Source: JAZKHE01 sp040385525
GTDB taxonomy: Bacteria; Bacteroidota; Bacteroidia; UBA4408
Reading direction: 5' to 3'
DNA: 64,000 nt
Assembly (NCBI GenBank): GCA_040385525.1
Contig: JAZKHE010000011.1
Location: forward strand, 186,001 to 250,000
The position numbers and the translations under genes were made by a program. Positions 25,769 to 33,305 of the stretch are shown here, piece after piece. The notes under the pieces were generated by a model that saw only the letters and a program-made list of their open reading frames with translations, was not told the origin of the DNA and did not search any database. Position 1 is the first letter of the stretch. Every line of letters begins with the position of its first letter.

Positions 25769-26593
25769 ATGGCACTAAAAAAATTAAGACCCTTAACACC
25801 GGGACAACGTTTTAAAGTAGCAAATACTTACGAAGAGGTAACAACTGCTACCCCTGAAAAAAGTTTGTTAGCTCCTTTAAAGAAATCGGGCGGTCGTAAC
25901 AATACTGGTAAAATGACTATGCGCTACATTGGTGGTGGTCATAAAAGACGTTATAGATTAATTGACTTTAAAAGAGAGAAAGATAATATTCCTGCAGTAG
26001 TTAAAACTATTGAGTACGATCCAAATCGTTCTGCTTTTATCGCATTATTAGTTTATGCAGATGGAGAAAAAAGATACATTATTGCACCAAACGGTGTAAA
26101 AGTTGGTCAAAAGTTAATGTCTGGTAAAGATGTTGCTCCAGAAGCAGGTAACGCAATGTTTTTAAGTGATATTCCATTAGGAACAATTATTCATAACATT
26201 GAATTACGTCCAGGTCAAGGCGGAATCATGTCAAGAAGTGCTGGTGCTTACGCACAATTAAGCGCAAGAGATGGTAAATTTGCAATTATTAAATTACCTT
26301 CTGGAGAATCTAGAATGATTTTAGTAACATGTAAAGCTACAGTTGGTTCAGTTTCAAATAGCGATCATAGTTTAGAGCGTTCTGGAAAAGCTGGTCGTGA
26401 GAGATGGTTTGGTAGAAGACCAAGAACTCGTCCGGTAGTAATGAACCCAGTAGATCACCCTATGGGTGGTGGTGAAGGTAGAGCTTCAGGAGGTCACCCT
26501 CGTTCAAGAAATGGTGTTCCATCAAAAGGATATAAAACTCGTTCAAAAACTAAAATGTCTAATAAGTACATTTTAGAGGGTAGAAAAAAATAA
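25769..26593 (+). CDS. rplB: 50S ribosomal protein L2
   Basis: This 274-residue uL2 is required for subunit association and peptidyl-transferase activity. The C-terminal signature MNPVDHPMGGGEGRASGG includes the His implicated in activity (E. coli His229). The N-terminal KSGGRNNTGKMTMRYIGGGHKRRYR region is the usual RNA-binding arm. The protein is full length and nine bases downstream of rplW. Confidence 0.98.
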   Translation: MALKKLRPLTPGQRFKVANTYEEVTTATPEKSLLAPLKKSGGRNNTGKMTMRYIGGGHKRRYRLIDFKREKDNIPAVVKTIEYDPNRSAFIALLVYADGEKRYIIAPNGVKVGQKLMSGKDVAPEAGNAMFLSDIPLGTIIHNIELRPGQGGIMSRSAGAYAQLSARDGKFAIIKLPSGESRMILVTCKATVGSVSNSDHSLERSGKAGRERWFGRRPRTRPVVMNPVDHPMGGGEGRASGGHPRSRNGVPSKGYKTRSKTKMSNKYILEGRKK

Positions 26594-26618
26594 TTTAATT
26601 AAGATAAAAAAGCGATAA

Positions 26619-26897
26619 ATGGCTCGTTCATTAAAAAAAGGACCCTTTGTAGATACTAAGCTAGAGAAAAAAGTTTTAGCTACTATAGACTCTACAAAAA
26701 AAACAGTTGTAAAAACATGGTCACGTAGATCAATGATTACTCCTGATTTTGTTGGTCAAACTATTGCAGTGCACAACGGAAATAAATTTATTCCTGTTTA
26801 TGTAACAGAGAACATGGTAGGACACAAGTTAGGAGAGTTTTCTCCAACAAGAAACTTTAGAGGTCACGCTGGTTCAAAAGATAAAGGCAAAAAATAA
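26619..26897 (+). CDS. rpsS: 30S ribosomal protein S19
   Basis: This 92-residue uS19 is in the 30S head and forms a bridge to 50S. The conserved beginning ARSLKKGPFVD and the segments SRRSMITPDFVG and GHKLGEFSPTRNFRGHAG identify it. It lies 25 bases after rplB and 13 before rplV. Confidence 0.98.
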   Translation: MARSLKKGPFVDTKLEKKVLATIDSTKKTVVKTWSRRSMITPDFVGQTIAVHNGNKFIPVYVTENMVGHKLGEFSPTRNFRGHAGSKDKGKK

Positions 26898-26910
26898 TAT
26901 TTAAGAAGTC

Positions 26911-27333
26911 ATGGGAGTTAGAAAAAAAAATACAGCGGATGCGATTAAAGAAAATCGTAAAGCGCAATACTTTGCCAAATTAAACAATTGCCCAACTTCT
27001 CCGCGCAAAATGAGATTAGTTTGCGATTTAGTGAGAGGTATGGAAGTTAATAAGGCATTACATGTTCTTCGCTACAACCCTAAGGAAGCTGCGGGAAGAG
27101 TAGAAAAAGTATTGTTGTCTGCAATTGCAAATTGGCAATCAAAAAACGAAGGCGCTAGAGTAGAAGATGCAAATCTTTTCATCAGCAACGTATTGGTAGA
27201 TAGCGGTTTTCAATTAAAAAGATTACGTACTGCACCGCAAGGTCGTGGTAACAGAATCAGAAAACGTTCAAACCACGTAACTTTGTTTGTAGATAGCAAA
27301 GCCATAGTAGCACAAGAAACAGCAACAAACTAA
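26911..27333 (+). CDS. rplV: 50S ribosomal protein L22
   Basis: This 140-residue uL22 lines the narrowest part of the exit tunnel. The RNA-binding segments TSPRKMRLVCDLVRG and the C-terminal loop (APQGRGNRIRKRSNHVTLFV) are intact, with none of the loop deletions or insertions linked to macrolide resistance obvious. The N-terminus is somewhat longer than in E. coli (110 residues), as is common in this phylum. Confidence 0.97.
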   Translation: MGVRKKNTADAIKENRKAQYFAKLNNCPTSPRKMRLVCDLVRGMEVNKALHVLRYNPKEAAGRVEKVLLSAIANWQSKNEGARVEDANLFISNVLVDSGFQLKRLRTAPQGRGNRIRKRSNHVTLFVDSKAIVAQETATN

Positions 27334-27361
27334 TATAAATAAATTTAGGATATAAAGTCGA

Positions 27362-28117
27362 ATGGGACAAAAAGCAAATCCAATAGGTAATAGGTTAGGT
27401 ATCATCAGAGGATGGGATTCTAACTGGTATGGCGGAAAAAACTATGCTGATAAAATTGTAGAAGATTACAAAATCCGTAATTACCTTACTGTTCGTTTAG
27501 CTAAAGGAAGTATTTCTAAAATAGTTATCGAAAGAACTTTAAAATTAATTACAGTTACTATTAATACTGCTCGTCCGGGTATTATTATTGGTAAAGGTGG
27601 TAAAGAAGTAGACAAATTAAAAGAAGAGTTGAAAAAAATCACTAAAAAAGAGATTCAAATCAACATCTTTGAAATTAAACGTCCTGAGTTAGATGCTCAA
27701 TTAGTTGGAGACAGCATTGCTCGTCAAATCGAAGGTCGTATTTCTTTCCGTCGTGCAATTAAAACATCAATCGCATCAACAATGCGTATGGGTGCCGAAG
27801 GTATAAAAGTTTCTATCTCTGGTCGTTTGGCTGGTGCTGAGATGGCTCGTACAGAGCACTACAAAGAAGGTAGAACTCCATTACATACTTTTAGAGCTGA
27901 TATTGATTATTCATTAGCAGAAGCTCATACAACTTATGGTAGAATAGGTATTAAAGTATGGATTTGTAAAGGTGAAGTTTATGGTAAAAGAGATTTATCT
28001 CCAAACATAGGGCAAGCTGCTGTAGGTGCTAATTCAGGCAACACAGGTGCAAACTCTGGACCAAAACAAGGTGGAAAACCAGCACCTCGTTTTAACAAAT
28101 CAAACAAGAAAAAATAA
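27362..28117 (+). CDS. rpsC: 30S ribosomal protein S3
   Basis: This 251-residue uS3 forms part of the mRNA entry channel. The start GQKANPIGNRLGIIRGWDS is canonical and the KH domain carries PGIIIGKGGKEVDKL. The C-terminal domain holds the GRLAGAEMARTEHYKEGR motif of the helicase site. A disordered Gly/Asn/Lys tail of about 35 residues extends beyond the E. coli end (233 residues). Confidence 0.98.
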   Translation: MGQKANPIGNRLGIIRGWDSNWYGGKNYADKIVEDYKIRNYLTVRLAKGSISKIVIERTLKLITVTINTARPGIIIGKGGKEVDKLKEELKKITKKEIQINIFEIKRPELDAQLVGDSIARQIEGRISFRRAIKTSIASTMRMGAEGIKVSISGRLAGAEMARTEHYKEGRTPLHTFRADIDYSLAEAHTTYGRIGIKVWICKGEVYGKRDLSPNIGQAAVGANSGNTGANSGPKQGGKPAPRFNKSNKKK

Positions 28118-28149
28118 TTAATCGTATTACGTAGTAAATATAAGTACAA

Positions 28150-28578
28150 ATGTTACAGCCCAAAAGAACGAAATTTAGGAAAATGCATAAAATGGTTGGC
28201 AAAGGAAATGCTGGCCGTGGGCACGAAATTGCATTCGGTTCCTTTGCTATTAAAGCCGAAGAACCAGTTTGGATGACAAGTCGCCAAATTGAAGCTGCTA
28301 GGATTGCCGTTACCCGTTTTATGAAACGTGAAGGTAAAATTTGGATCCGTGTATTTCCAGACAAACCAATTACTAAAAAACCTGCAGAGGTTCGTATGGG
28401 TAAAGGTAAAGGTGCTCCTGAGTATTGGGTTGCAGTTGTTAAACCAGGTAGAATTATTTTTGAAGCAGACGGAGTTTCGTTAGAAACTGCAAAAGAAGCA
28501 ATGCGTTTAGCTGCACAAAAATTACCTTGTACAACCAAGTTCATTGTTAGAAGAGATTACGTAGAAGAAACAATATAA
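28150..28578 (+). CDS. rplP: 50S ribosomal protein L16
   Basis: This 142-residue uL16 organises the A-site side of the 50S subunit. It starts MLQPKRTKFRKMHKM, the family N-terminus, and contains the RMGKGKGAPEYWVAVVKPG segment with the conserved Arg in the GKG loop. It is separated from rpsC by 32 bases and from rpmC by 12. Confidence 0.98.
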   Translation: MLQPKRTKFRKMHKMVGKGNAGRGHEIAFGSFAIKAEEPVWMTSRQIEAARIAVTRFMKREGKIWIRVFPDKPITKKPAEVRMGKGKGAPEYWVAVVKPGRIIFEADGVSLETAKEAMRLAAQKLPCTTKFIVRRDYVEETI

Positions 28579-28590
28579 TAAAAACAAAAA

Positions 28591-28794
28591 ATGAAACAAT
28601 CAGCTATTATTGAGCTTTCTACAAAAGAGTTGCAAGATAGAATTGCTACTGAGAAAACACAGTTAGTAAAATTGCAAATGACTCACGCCATTTCGCCAAT
28701 AGAAAATCCTAAAAAGATTACTGAGTCTAGAAAGACAGTTGCACGTTTAATGACAGAGTTAACTAAAAGATTAACTAAAGAAAATTCCAATTAA
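28591..28794 (+). CDS. rpmC: 50S ribosomal protein L29
   Basis: This 67-residue uL29 is a two-helix protein near the tunnel exit. The motif STKELQDRIATEKTQLVKL and the helix ENPKKITESRKTVARLMTEL match the family. It occupies the expected place between rplP and rpsQ. Confidence 0.96.
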   Translation: MKQSAIIELSTKELQDRIATEKTQLVKLQMTHAISPIENPKKITESRKTVARLMTELTKRLTKENSN

Positions 28795-28802
28795 TAATAA
28801 AA

Positions 28803-29060
28803 ATGGAAACAAGAAAATTTAGAAAAGAAAGAGTTGGAGTGGTAACTAGCAACAAAATGGAAAAATCTATTGTAGTTGCGGTTGAACGTAAAGTAAAACA
28901 CCCAATGTACGGTAAGTTCGTTAAAATGACGACAAAATTTGTTGCTCATGACGAAGCTAACGCTTGTAACATAGGTGATACAGTTAAAATAATGGAGACT
29001 CGTCCTCTAAGCAAATCCAAAAATTGGAGATTGGTAGAGATAGTAGAACGTGCTAAATAA
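28803..29060 (+). CDS. rpsQ: 30S ribosomal protein S17
   Basis: This 85-residue uS17 is an OB-fold assembly protein of the 30S body. RKERVGVVTSNKMEKSIVV at the N-terminus, KHPMYGKFVKMTTKF and the later IGDTVKIMETRPLSKSKNWR are characteristic. It starts eight bases after rpmC. Confidence 0.97.
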   Translation: METRKFRKERVGVVTSNKMEKSIVVAVERKVKHPMYGKFVKMTTKFVAHDEANACNIGDTVKIMETRPLSKSKNWRLVEIVERAK

Positions 29061-29092
29061 TAGGTTGTTAAAAAAAATAATTGTAACAAACA

Positions 29093-29461
29093 ATGATACA
29101 ACAAGAATCAAGATTAACAGTTGCGGATAACAGTGGTGCAAAAGAAGTGTTATGTATCCGTGTGTTAGGAGGTACAGCAAGACGTTACGCTTCTATCGGC
29201 GATAAAATAGTAGTGTCTGTAAAAAATGCAATACCTTCTGGTAACATTAAAAAAGGCGCTGTTTCTAAAGCCGTGGTTGTTAGAACAAGAAAAGAAATTA
29301 AAAGAGCAGATGGTTCATATATCCGTTTCGATGATAATGCAGTAGTGTTGTTAAACAATACTGACGAAATGAGAGGAACACGTATTTTCGGACCAGTTGC
29401 GAGAGAATTAAGAGAGAAACAATTTATGAAAATTGTTTCATTAGCTCCGGAAGTAATCTAA
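29093..29461 (+). CDS. rplN: 50S ribosomal protein L14
   Basis: This 122-residue uL14 makes an intersubunit bridge and is the binding platform of RsfS. The start MIQQESRLTVADNSGAKEV and the segments GDKIVVSVKNAIP and GTRIFGPVARELR are canonical. The length is exactly that of most bacterial L14 proteins. It opens the spc part of the cluster but has no separate promoter that I could see. Confidence 0.98.
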   Translation: MIQQESRLTVADNSGAKEVLCIRVLGGTARRYASIGDKIVVSVKNAIPSGNIKKGAVSKAVVVRTRKEIKRADGSYIRFDDNAVVLLNNTDEMRGTRIFGPVARELREKQFMKIVSLAPEVI

Positions 29462-29478
29462 TAAAGATATATAGAATC

Positions 29479-29799
29479 ATGCAAGTAAAACTTCACATAA
29501 AAAAAGACGACACTGTTGTTGTTATCACTGGTGATAACAAAGGACAACAAGGTAAAGTGTTATCTGTGGATACAAAAAACAATAGAGCTATTGTAGAAGG
29601 CCTAAACTTAGTTTCGCGCCATACAAAACCTAGCGCTGCTGCTCCTCAAGGTGGTATCGTTAAAAAAGAAGCATCTATTCACATCTCTAATTTAATGGTT
29701 GTTGTTGCTGGAAAAGCTACAAAAATTGGCCGTAAATTAGATGAGAAAACTGAAAAACTAGTTCGTTACTCTAAAAAAACTGGGGAGGTAATTAAATAA
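29479..29799 (+). CDS. rplX: 50S ribosomal protein L24
   Basis: This 106-residue uL24 is an assembly initiator with an N-terminal KOW motif (KKDDTVVVITGDNKGQQGKV). The segment GLNLVSRHTKPS and the C-terminal KATKIGRKLDE complete it. Its stop codon overlaps the start of rplE by one base (TAATG arrangement), so the two are translationally coupled. Confidence 0.97.
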   Translation: MQVKLHIKKDDTVVVITGDNKGQQGKVLSVDTKNNRAIVEGLNLVSRHTKPSAAAPQGGIVKKEASIHISNLMVVVAGKATKIGRKLDEKTEKLVRYSKKTGEVIK

Positions 29800-30347
29800 T
29801 GGCTTATACACCTAGATTAAAAAGCGTTTATAGCAAAGAAATAGTTCCTGCTATCGCTAAACAATTTCAATACAAAAGCTCGATGCAAGTGCCTCGTTTG
29901 CTTAAAATCTGTATAAATCAAGGATTAGGTATTGCAGTTGCTGACAAAAAAATTATTGATTCTGCTGTAGTTGAAATGACTACAATTACAGGTCAAAAAG
30001 CAGTTGCAACTAAATCTAAAAAAGATATCTCAAATTTTAAATTGAGAAAAAACATGCCAATTGGTGTACGTGTTACATTAAGAGGTGATAAAATGTACGA
30101 ATTTTTAGATCGTTTAATAGCTGTAGCCTTACCACGTATTCGTGATTTCAAAGGAGTTAACGATAAAGGTTTTGATGGAAGTGGAAACTACACTTTAGGT
30201 GTTTCTGAGCAAATCATTTTCCCAGAGATTTCTATTGAAAAAGTTAGTAGAATTTTAGGTATGGATATTACTTTTGTAACGTCTGCTAAAACTAACGAAG
30301 AAGGACACGCTTTATTAAAAGAATTCGGAATTCCTTTTAAAAAATAA
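29799..30347 (+). CDS. rplE: 50S ribosomal protein L5
   Basis: This 182-residue uL5 belongs to the central protuberance and contacts 5S rRNA and P-site tRNA. RLLKICINQGLG, PIGVRVTLRGDKMYEFLDRL and the DFKGVNDKGFDGSGNYTLGV region are conserved. Its ATG shares one base with the rplX stop. In E. coli the S8 repressor site lies at the start of this gene, but no equivalent was identified here. Confidence 0.98.
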   Translation: MAYTPRLKSVYSKEIVPAIAKQFQYKSSMQVPRLLKICINQGLGIAVADKKIIDSAVVEMTTITGQKAVATKSKKDISNFKLRKNMPIGVRVTLRGDKMYEFLDRLIAVALPRIRDFKGVNDKGFDGSGNYTLGVSEQIIFPEISIEKVSRILGMDITFVTSAKTNEEGHALLKEFGIPFKK

Positions 30348-30380
30348 TAAAAACAACTAAAATAGCTTAGCTAAAATAGA

Positions 30381-30650
30381 ATGGCAAAAGAATCAATGAA
30401 AGCTAGAGAGCGTAAAAGAACCGCTCTTATTGCAAAATACGCTGATAAAAGAAAAGCTTTGAAAGAAGCTGGAGATTATGTAGCTTTGCAAACTTTACCA
30501 AAAAACTCTTGTCCTACACGTTCAAGAAACCGTTGTAAACTAACTGGTCGTCCGCGTGGATACATGAGAGTTTTTGGATTGTCTCGTAACACATTTAGAG
30601 AAATGGCTCTAAACGGAAAAATACCGGGTGTTACAAAGGCAAGCTGGTAA
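30381..30650 (+). CDS. rpsN: 30S ribosomal protein S14, zinc-free form
   Basis: This 89-residue uS14 is in the 30S head. It is the long form without the two CxxC zinc motifs: the equivalent region reads LPKNSCPTRSRNRCKLTG. Thus no zinc is needed and no Zur-regulated switch is implied at this locus. The C-terminus GYMRVFGLSRNTFREMA and IPGVTKASW is canonical. Confidence 0.97.
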   Translation: MAKESMKARERKRTALIAKYADKRKALKEAGDYVALQTLPKNSCPTRSRNRCKLTGRPRGYMRVFGLSRNTFREMALNGKIPGVTKASW

Positions 30651-30677
30651 ACTAAAAAATAGAGTATTAATATATAA

Positions 30678-30696
30678 TTATCCCGCTGTGGGATAA
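30678..30696 (+). promoter_or_regulatory. Hairpin between rpsN and rpsH
   Basis: A 7-bp perfect stem TTATCCC (30678-30684) pairs with GGGATAA (30690-30696) around the loop GCTGT. It lies in a 63-base gap, long for this cluster, 17 bases before the rpsH start. No T tract follows, so it is not a clear terminator. It may be an mRNA regulatory or processing site. Confidence 0.4.
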
Positions 30697-30713
30697 CATA
30701 TAAAATTTAAATA

Positions 30714-31115
30714 ATGAATATAACTGATCCAATAGCAGACTATTTAACTCGCGTTCGTAACGCAGTTACTGCTAAACACAGAATTGTAGAAATTCCAGCT
30801 TCTAAGCTGAAAAAAGAAATTACAAAAATCCTTTTCGAAAAAGGTTACATCCTTAACTATAAATTTGAGGATCACGCGGTACAAGGAACAATTAAAATTG
30901 CTTTAAAGTACCATCCTGTAACAAAAGCTCCTGCTATTAAGACTTTGTTAAGAATTAGTAAACCAGGTTTACGTCGTTATACAGGTGTTGAATCAATGCC
31001 AAGAGTATTAAACGGTTTAGGTGTTGCTATCGTGTCAACTTCTCAAGGAGTTATGACAGATAAAGAAGCAAGAACTAAAAAAGTTGGTGGCGAAGTATTG
31101 TGTTACGTTTATTAA
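30714..31115 (+). CDS. rpsH: 30S ribosomal protein S8
   Basis: This 133-residue uS8 binds 16S rRNA helix 21 and in E. coli represses the spc operon by binding its mRNA. The start NITDPIADYLTRVRNA and the C-terminal RVLNGLGVAIVSTSQGVMTD plus GGEVLCYVY are family marks. A hairpin lies just upstream of its start at 30678-30696, which may or may not be an S8 target. Confidence 0.97.
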   Translation: MNITDPIADYLTRVRNAVTAKHRIVEIPASKLKKEITKILFEKGYILNYKFEDHAVQGTIKIALKYHPVTKAPAIKTLLRISKPGLRRYTGVESMPRVLNGLGVAIVSTSQGVMTDKEARTKKVGGEVLCYVY

Positions 31116-31120
31116 TCGAT

Positions 31121-31126
31121 AGGAGG
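31121..31126 (+). promoter_or_regulatory. Perfect Shine-Dalgarno AGGAGG before rplF
   Basis: AGGAGG lies eight bases ahead of the rplF ATG at 31135. No other ribosomal protein gene in this cluster shows such a site; the rest have A-rich leaders, as expected in Bacteroidota, where anti-Shine-Dalgarno pairing is largely unused. It fixes the start codon and may mark special translational control. Confidence 0.75.
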
Positions 31127-31134
31127 AAAGCAAT

Positions 31135-31686
31135 ATGTCACGTATAGGAAAACAACCAATAGCATTACCTTCTGGAGTAGAAGTAACTGTTAATAAAAAT
31201 ATAGTTAAGGTAAAAGGAAAAATGGGCGAATTAACGCGCGAAATTAATCCTGATATCATTGTAAAAGTAGAAGGAAGCGAAATTATCGTTTCTCGTCCTT
31301 CTGACGAAAAACAACACAAAGCATTACACGGTTTATATCGTTCATTAATTGCTAACATGGTTAAAGGAGTTTCTGAAGGCTACACTACTGAGCAAGAGCT
31401 TGTAGGTGTTGGTTACAGAGCTGCTAACACTGGTCAAATGTTAGAGTTAACTTTAGGATATTCTCACAATATATCTTTTGAATTACCAAAAGAAATTAAA
31501 GTTGAAACAAAAACTGAAAGAGGTAAAAACCCTACTATTTCTTTAACATCATGTGATAAAGAATTAATAGGTTTAGTTGCTGCAAAAATCAGAGGCTTTA
31601 GAAAACCTGAGCCATACAAAGGAAAAGGTATTAAGTTTGTTGGCGAAGTATTGAGAAGAAAAGCTGGAAAATCAGCAGGTAAATAA
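31135..31686 (+). CDS. rplF: 50S ribosomal protein L6
   Basis: This 183-residue uL6 has two similar RNA-binding domains and lies near the sarcin-ricin loop. SRIGKQPIALPSGVEVTV at the start and EPYKGKGIKFVGEVLRRKAGKSAG at the end are canonical. It is the only gene in the ribosomal cluster with a perfect consensus Shine-Dalgarno (31121-31126). The next gene, rplR, follows after 41 bases. Confidence 0.98.
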   Translation: MSRIGKQPIALPSGVEVTVNKNIVKVKGKMGELTREINPDIIVKVEGSEIIVSRPSDEKQHKALHGLYRSLIANMVKGVSEGYTTEQELVGVGYRAANTGQMLELTLGYSHNISFELPKEIKVETKTERGKNPTISLTSCDKELIGLVAAKIRGFRKPEPYKGKGIKFVGEVLRRKAGKSAGK

Positions 31687-31727
31687 TTAAACCTTAATTA
31701 AGGATCATCATTTTATACTGAATTAAA

Positions 31728-32084
31728 ATGGCTATTACAAAAGCATTTAGAAGAACAAGAATTAAAAAAAGAATACGTAAAGTTGTTGAAGGTACTGCCT
31801 CAGCACCAAGAATGAGCGTGTTCAGAAGTAATAAACAAATCTACGTTCAATTAGTTGACGATTTGTCTGGTAAAACTTTAGTATCAGCATCTTCTCGTGA
31901 AAAAGAACTTGCTTCTCAAAAAGTTACAAAAATTGAGCAAGCTGCCTTAGTTGGTAAAGCTGTTGCAACAAAAGCATTAGCTGCAGGTATTACAGCTGTA
32001 CGTTTCGATAGAAATGGATACTTATACCATGGTAGAGTAAAATCTTTAGCAGAAGCAGCTAGAGAAGGTGGATTAAACTTTTAA
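31728..32084 (+). CDS. rplR: 50S ribosomal protein L18
   Basis: This 118-residue uL18 binds 5S rRNA in the central protuberance. RRTRIKKRIRKVVEGTASAP, RMSVFRSNKQIYVQLVDD and the terminal FDRNGYLYHGRVKSLAEAAR region are characteristic. The stop is nine bases before rpsE. Confidence 0.97.
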   Translation: MAITKAFRRTRIKKRIRKVVEGTASAPRMSVFRSNKQIYVQLVDDLSGKTLVSASSREKELASQKVTKIEQAALVGKAVATKALAAGITAVRFDRNGYLYHGRVKSLAEAAREGGLNF

Positions 32085-32093
32085 GAAATTATC

Positions 32094-32612
32094 ATGTCAA
32101 ACGCAAACGTAAAAAAAGTAAAATCGAGCGAAATCGAATTAAAAGATAAGCTTGTTAGTGTTCAAAGAGTAACTAAAGTTACTAAAGGTGGTAGAACATT
32201 TAGTTTCTCTGCAATTGTTGTAGTTGGTAACGAAAATGGAGTAGTAGGTTACGGTTTAGGTAAAGCTAAAGAAGTAACAGACGCTATTACTAAAGGAATT
32301 GAAGACGCTAAAAAGAATTTAATTAAAGTTCCAATTGTTAAAGGAACTGTACCTCACGAACAGTTAGGTAAATATAGCGGTTCTCTAGTTTTCTTAAAAC
32401 CTGCTGCTCATGGTACTGGTGTTATTGCTGGTGGTGCGATGCGTGCTGTTTTAGAAAGTGTTGGAGTAACAGATGTATTAGGTAAATCAAAAGGTTCATC
32501 AAACCCTCACAACGTGGTAAAAGCTACTTTTGAGGCATTAAGCCACATGAGAGATGCTGTTACAGTTGCGCAACACAGAGGTATTAGTTTAGAAAAAGTA
32601 TTTAACGGGTAA
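32094..32612 (+). CDS. rpsE: 30S ribosomal protein S5
   Basis: This 172-residue uS5 is a decoding-fidelity protein. The N-terminal KSSEIELKDKLVSVQRVTKV, the loop GGRTFSFSAIVVVG (spectinomycin contact region) and HGTGVIAGGAMRAVLESVGV match the family. No resistance-type change is evident by eye. Confidence 0.97.
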   Translation: MSNANVKKVKSSEIELKDKLVSVQRVTKVTKGGRTFSFSAIVVVGNENGVVGYGLGKAKEVTDAITKGIEDAKKNLIKVPIVKGTVPHEQLGKYSGSLVFLKPAAHGTGVIAGGAMRAVLESVGVTDVLGKSKGSSNPHNVVKATFEALSHMRDAVTVAQHRGISLEKVFNG

Positions 32613-32639
32613 TTCCAAAAAAAATTAATAGTTACAGCA

Positions 32640-32813
32640 ATGGCAACAATTAAAATAACACAAGTTAAAAGTGGAATCGACAGACCAGAGCGTCAAAAAA
32701 GAACGCTACGTGCTTTAGGTTTTACTAAAATGAACCAAACAGTTGAAGTAGAAGCTACTCCTCAAATATTAGGAATGGTTAATACTGTAAAACACCTTGT
32801 TTCAGTACAATAA
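32640..32813 (+). CDS. rpmD: 50S ribosomal protein L30
   Basis: This 57-residue uL30 gene was read directly from the sequence between rpsE and rplO. It starts with ATG at 32640, encodes MATIKITQVKSGIDRPERQK and ends with HLVSVQ before TAA at 32811-32813. The Ile-rich first strand, the R-Q-K-R-T-L-R-A-L-G-F segment and the internal MVNTVKHLV are typical. It is the short bacterial form and lies in its usual place. Confidence 0.95.
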   Translation: MATIKITQVKSGIDRPERQKRTLRALGFTKMNQTVEVEATPQILGMVNTVKHLVSVQ

Positions 32814-32849
32814 GCAGAATAAGAAAAATTTACGATAAAGATTTTTGAA

Positions 32850-33296
32850 ATGGATTTGAGTAATTTAAAACCAGCAACAGGCTCGGTTAAAACAAAAAAA
32901 AGAATTGGTAGAGGTCAAGGTTCTGGTAGAGGTGGAACTTCTACAAAAGGACACAAGGGTGCTCAAGCGCGCTCTGGCTATTCTTCTAAAGTAGGTTTTG
33001 AAGGTGGTCAAATGCCTTTACAACGTCGTGTTCCTAAATTCGGTTTTAAAAACATTAACCGTGTTGAATACAGAGGTATCAATTTAGATATTATTCAAAA
33101 ATTGGCTGAAACTAAAAATATAACAACTATTGATTTTAATGTGTTAATCGAAAGTGGATTGGCTAACAAAAACGAAGTAGTTAAAATTTTAGGAAGAGGC
33201 GAATTAAACGCTAAGTTAGATATTAAAGTTCATGCCTTTACTGCTGCTGCAAAAGCTGCAATAGAAAGCAAAGGTGGAGTTGCTACTACAATCTAA
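32850..33296 (+). CDS. rplO: 50S ribosomal protein L15
   Basis: This 148-residue uL15 is an assembly protein of the 50S core. The Gly-rich RNA-binding N-terminus KKRIGRGQGSGRGGTSTKGH and GFEGGQMPLQRRVPKFGF are diagnostic. It stands nine bases before secY, so secretion and ribosome genes are cotranscribed as in many bacteria. Confidence 0.97.
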   Translation: MDLSNLKPATGSVKTKKRIGRGQGSGRGGTSTKGHKGAQARSGYSSKVGFEGGQMPLQRRVPKFGFKNINRVEYRGINLDIIQKLAETKNITTIDFNVLIESGLANKNEVVKILGRGELNAKLDIKVHAFTAAAKAAIESKGGVATTI

Positions 33297-33305
33297 AAAA
33301 ACTGA

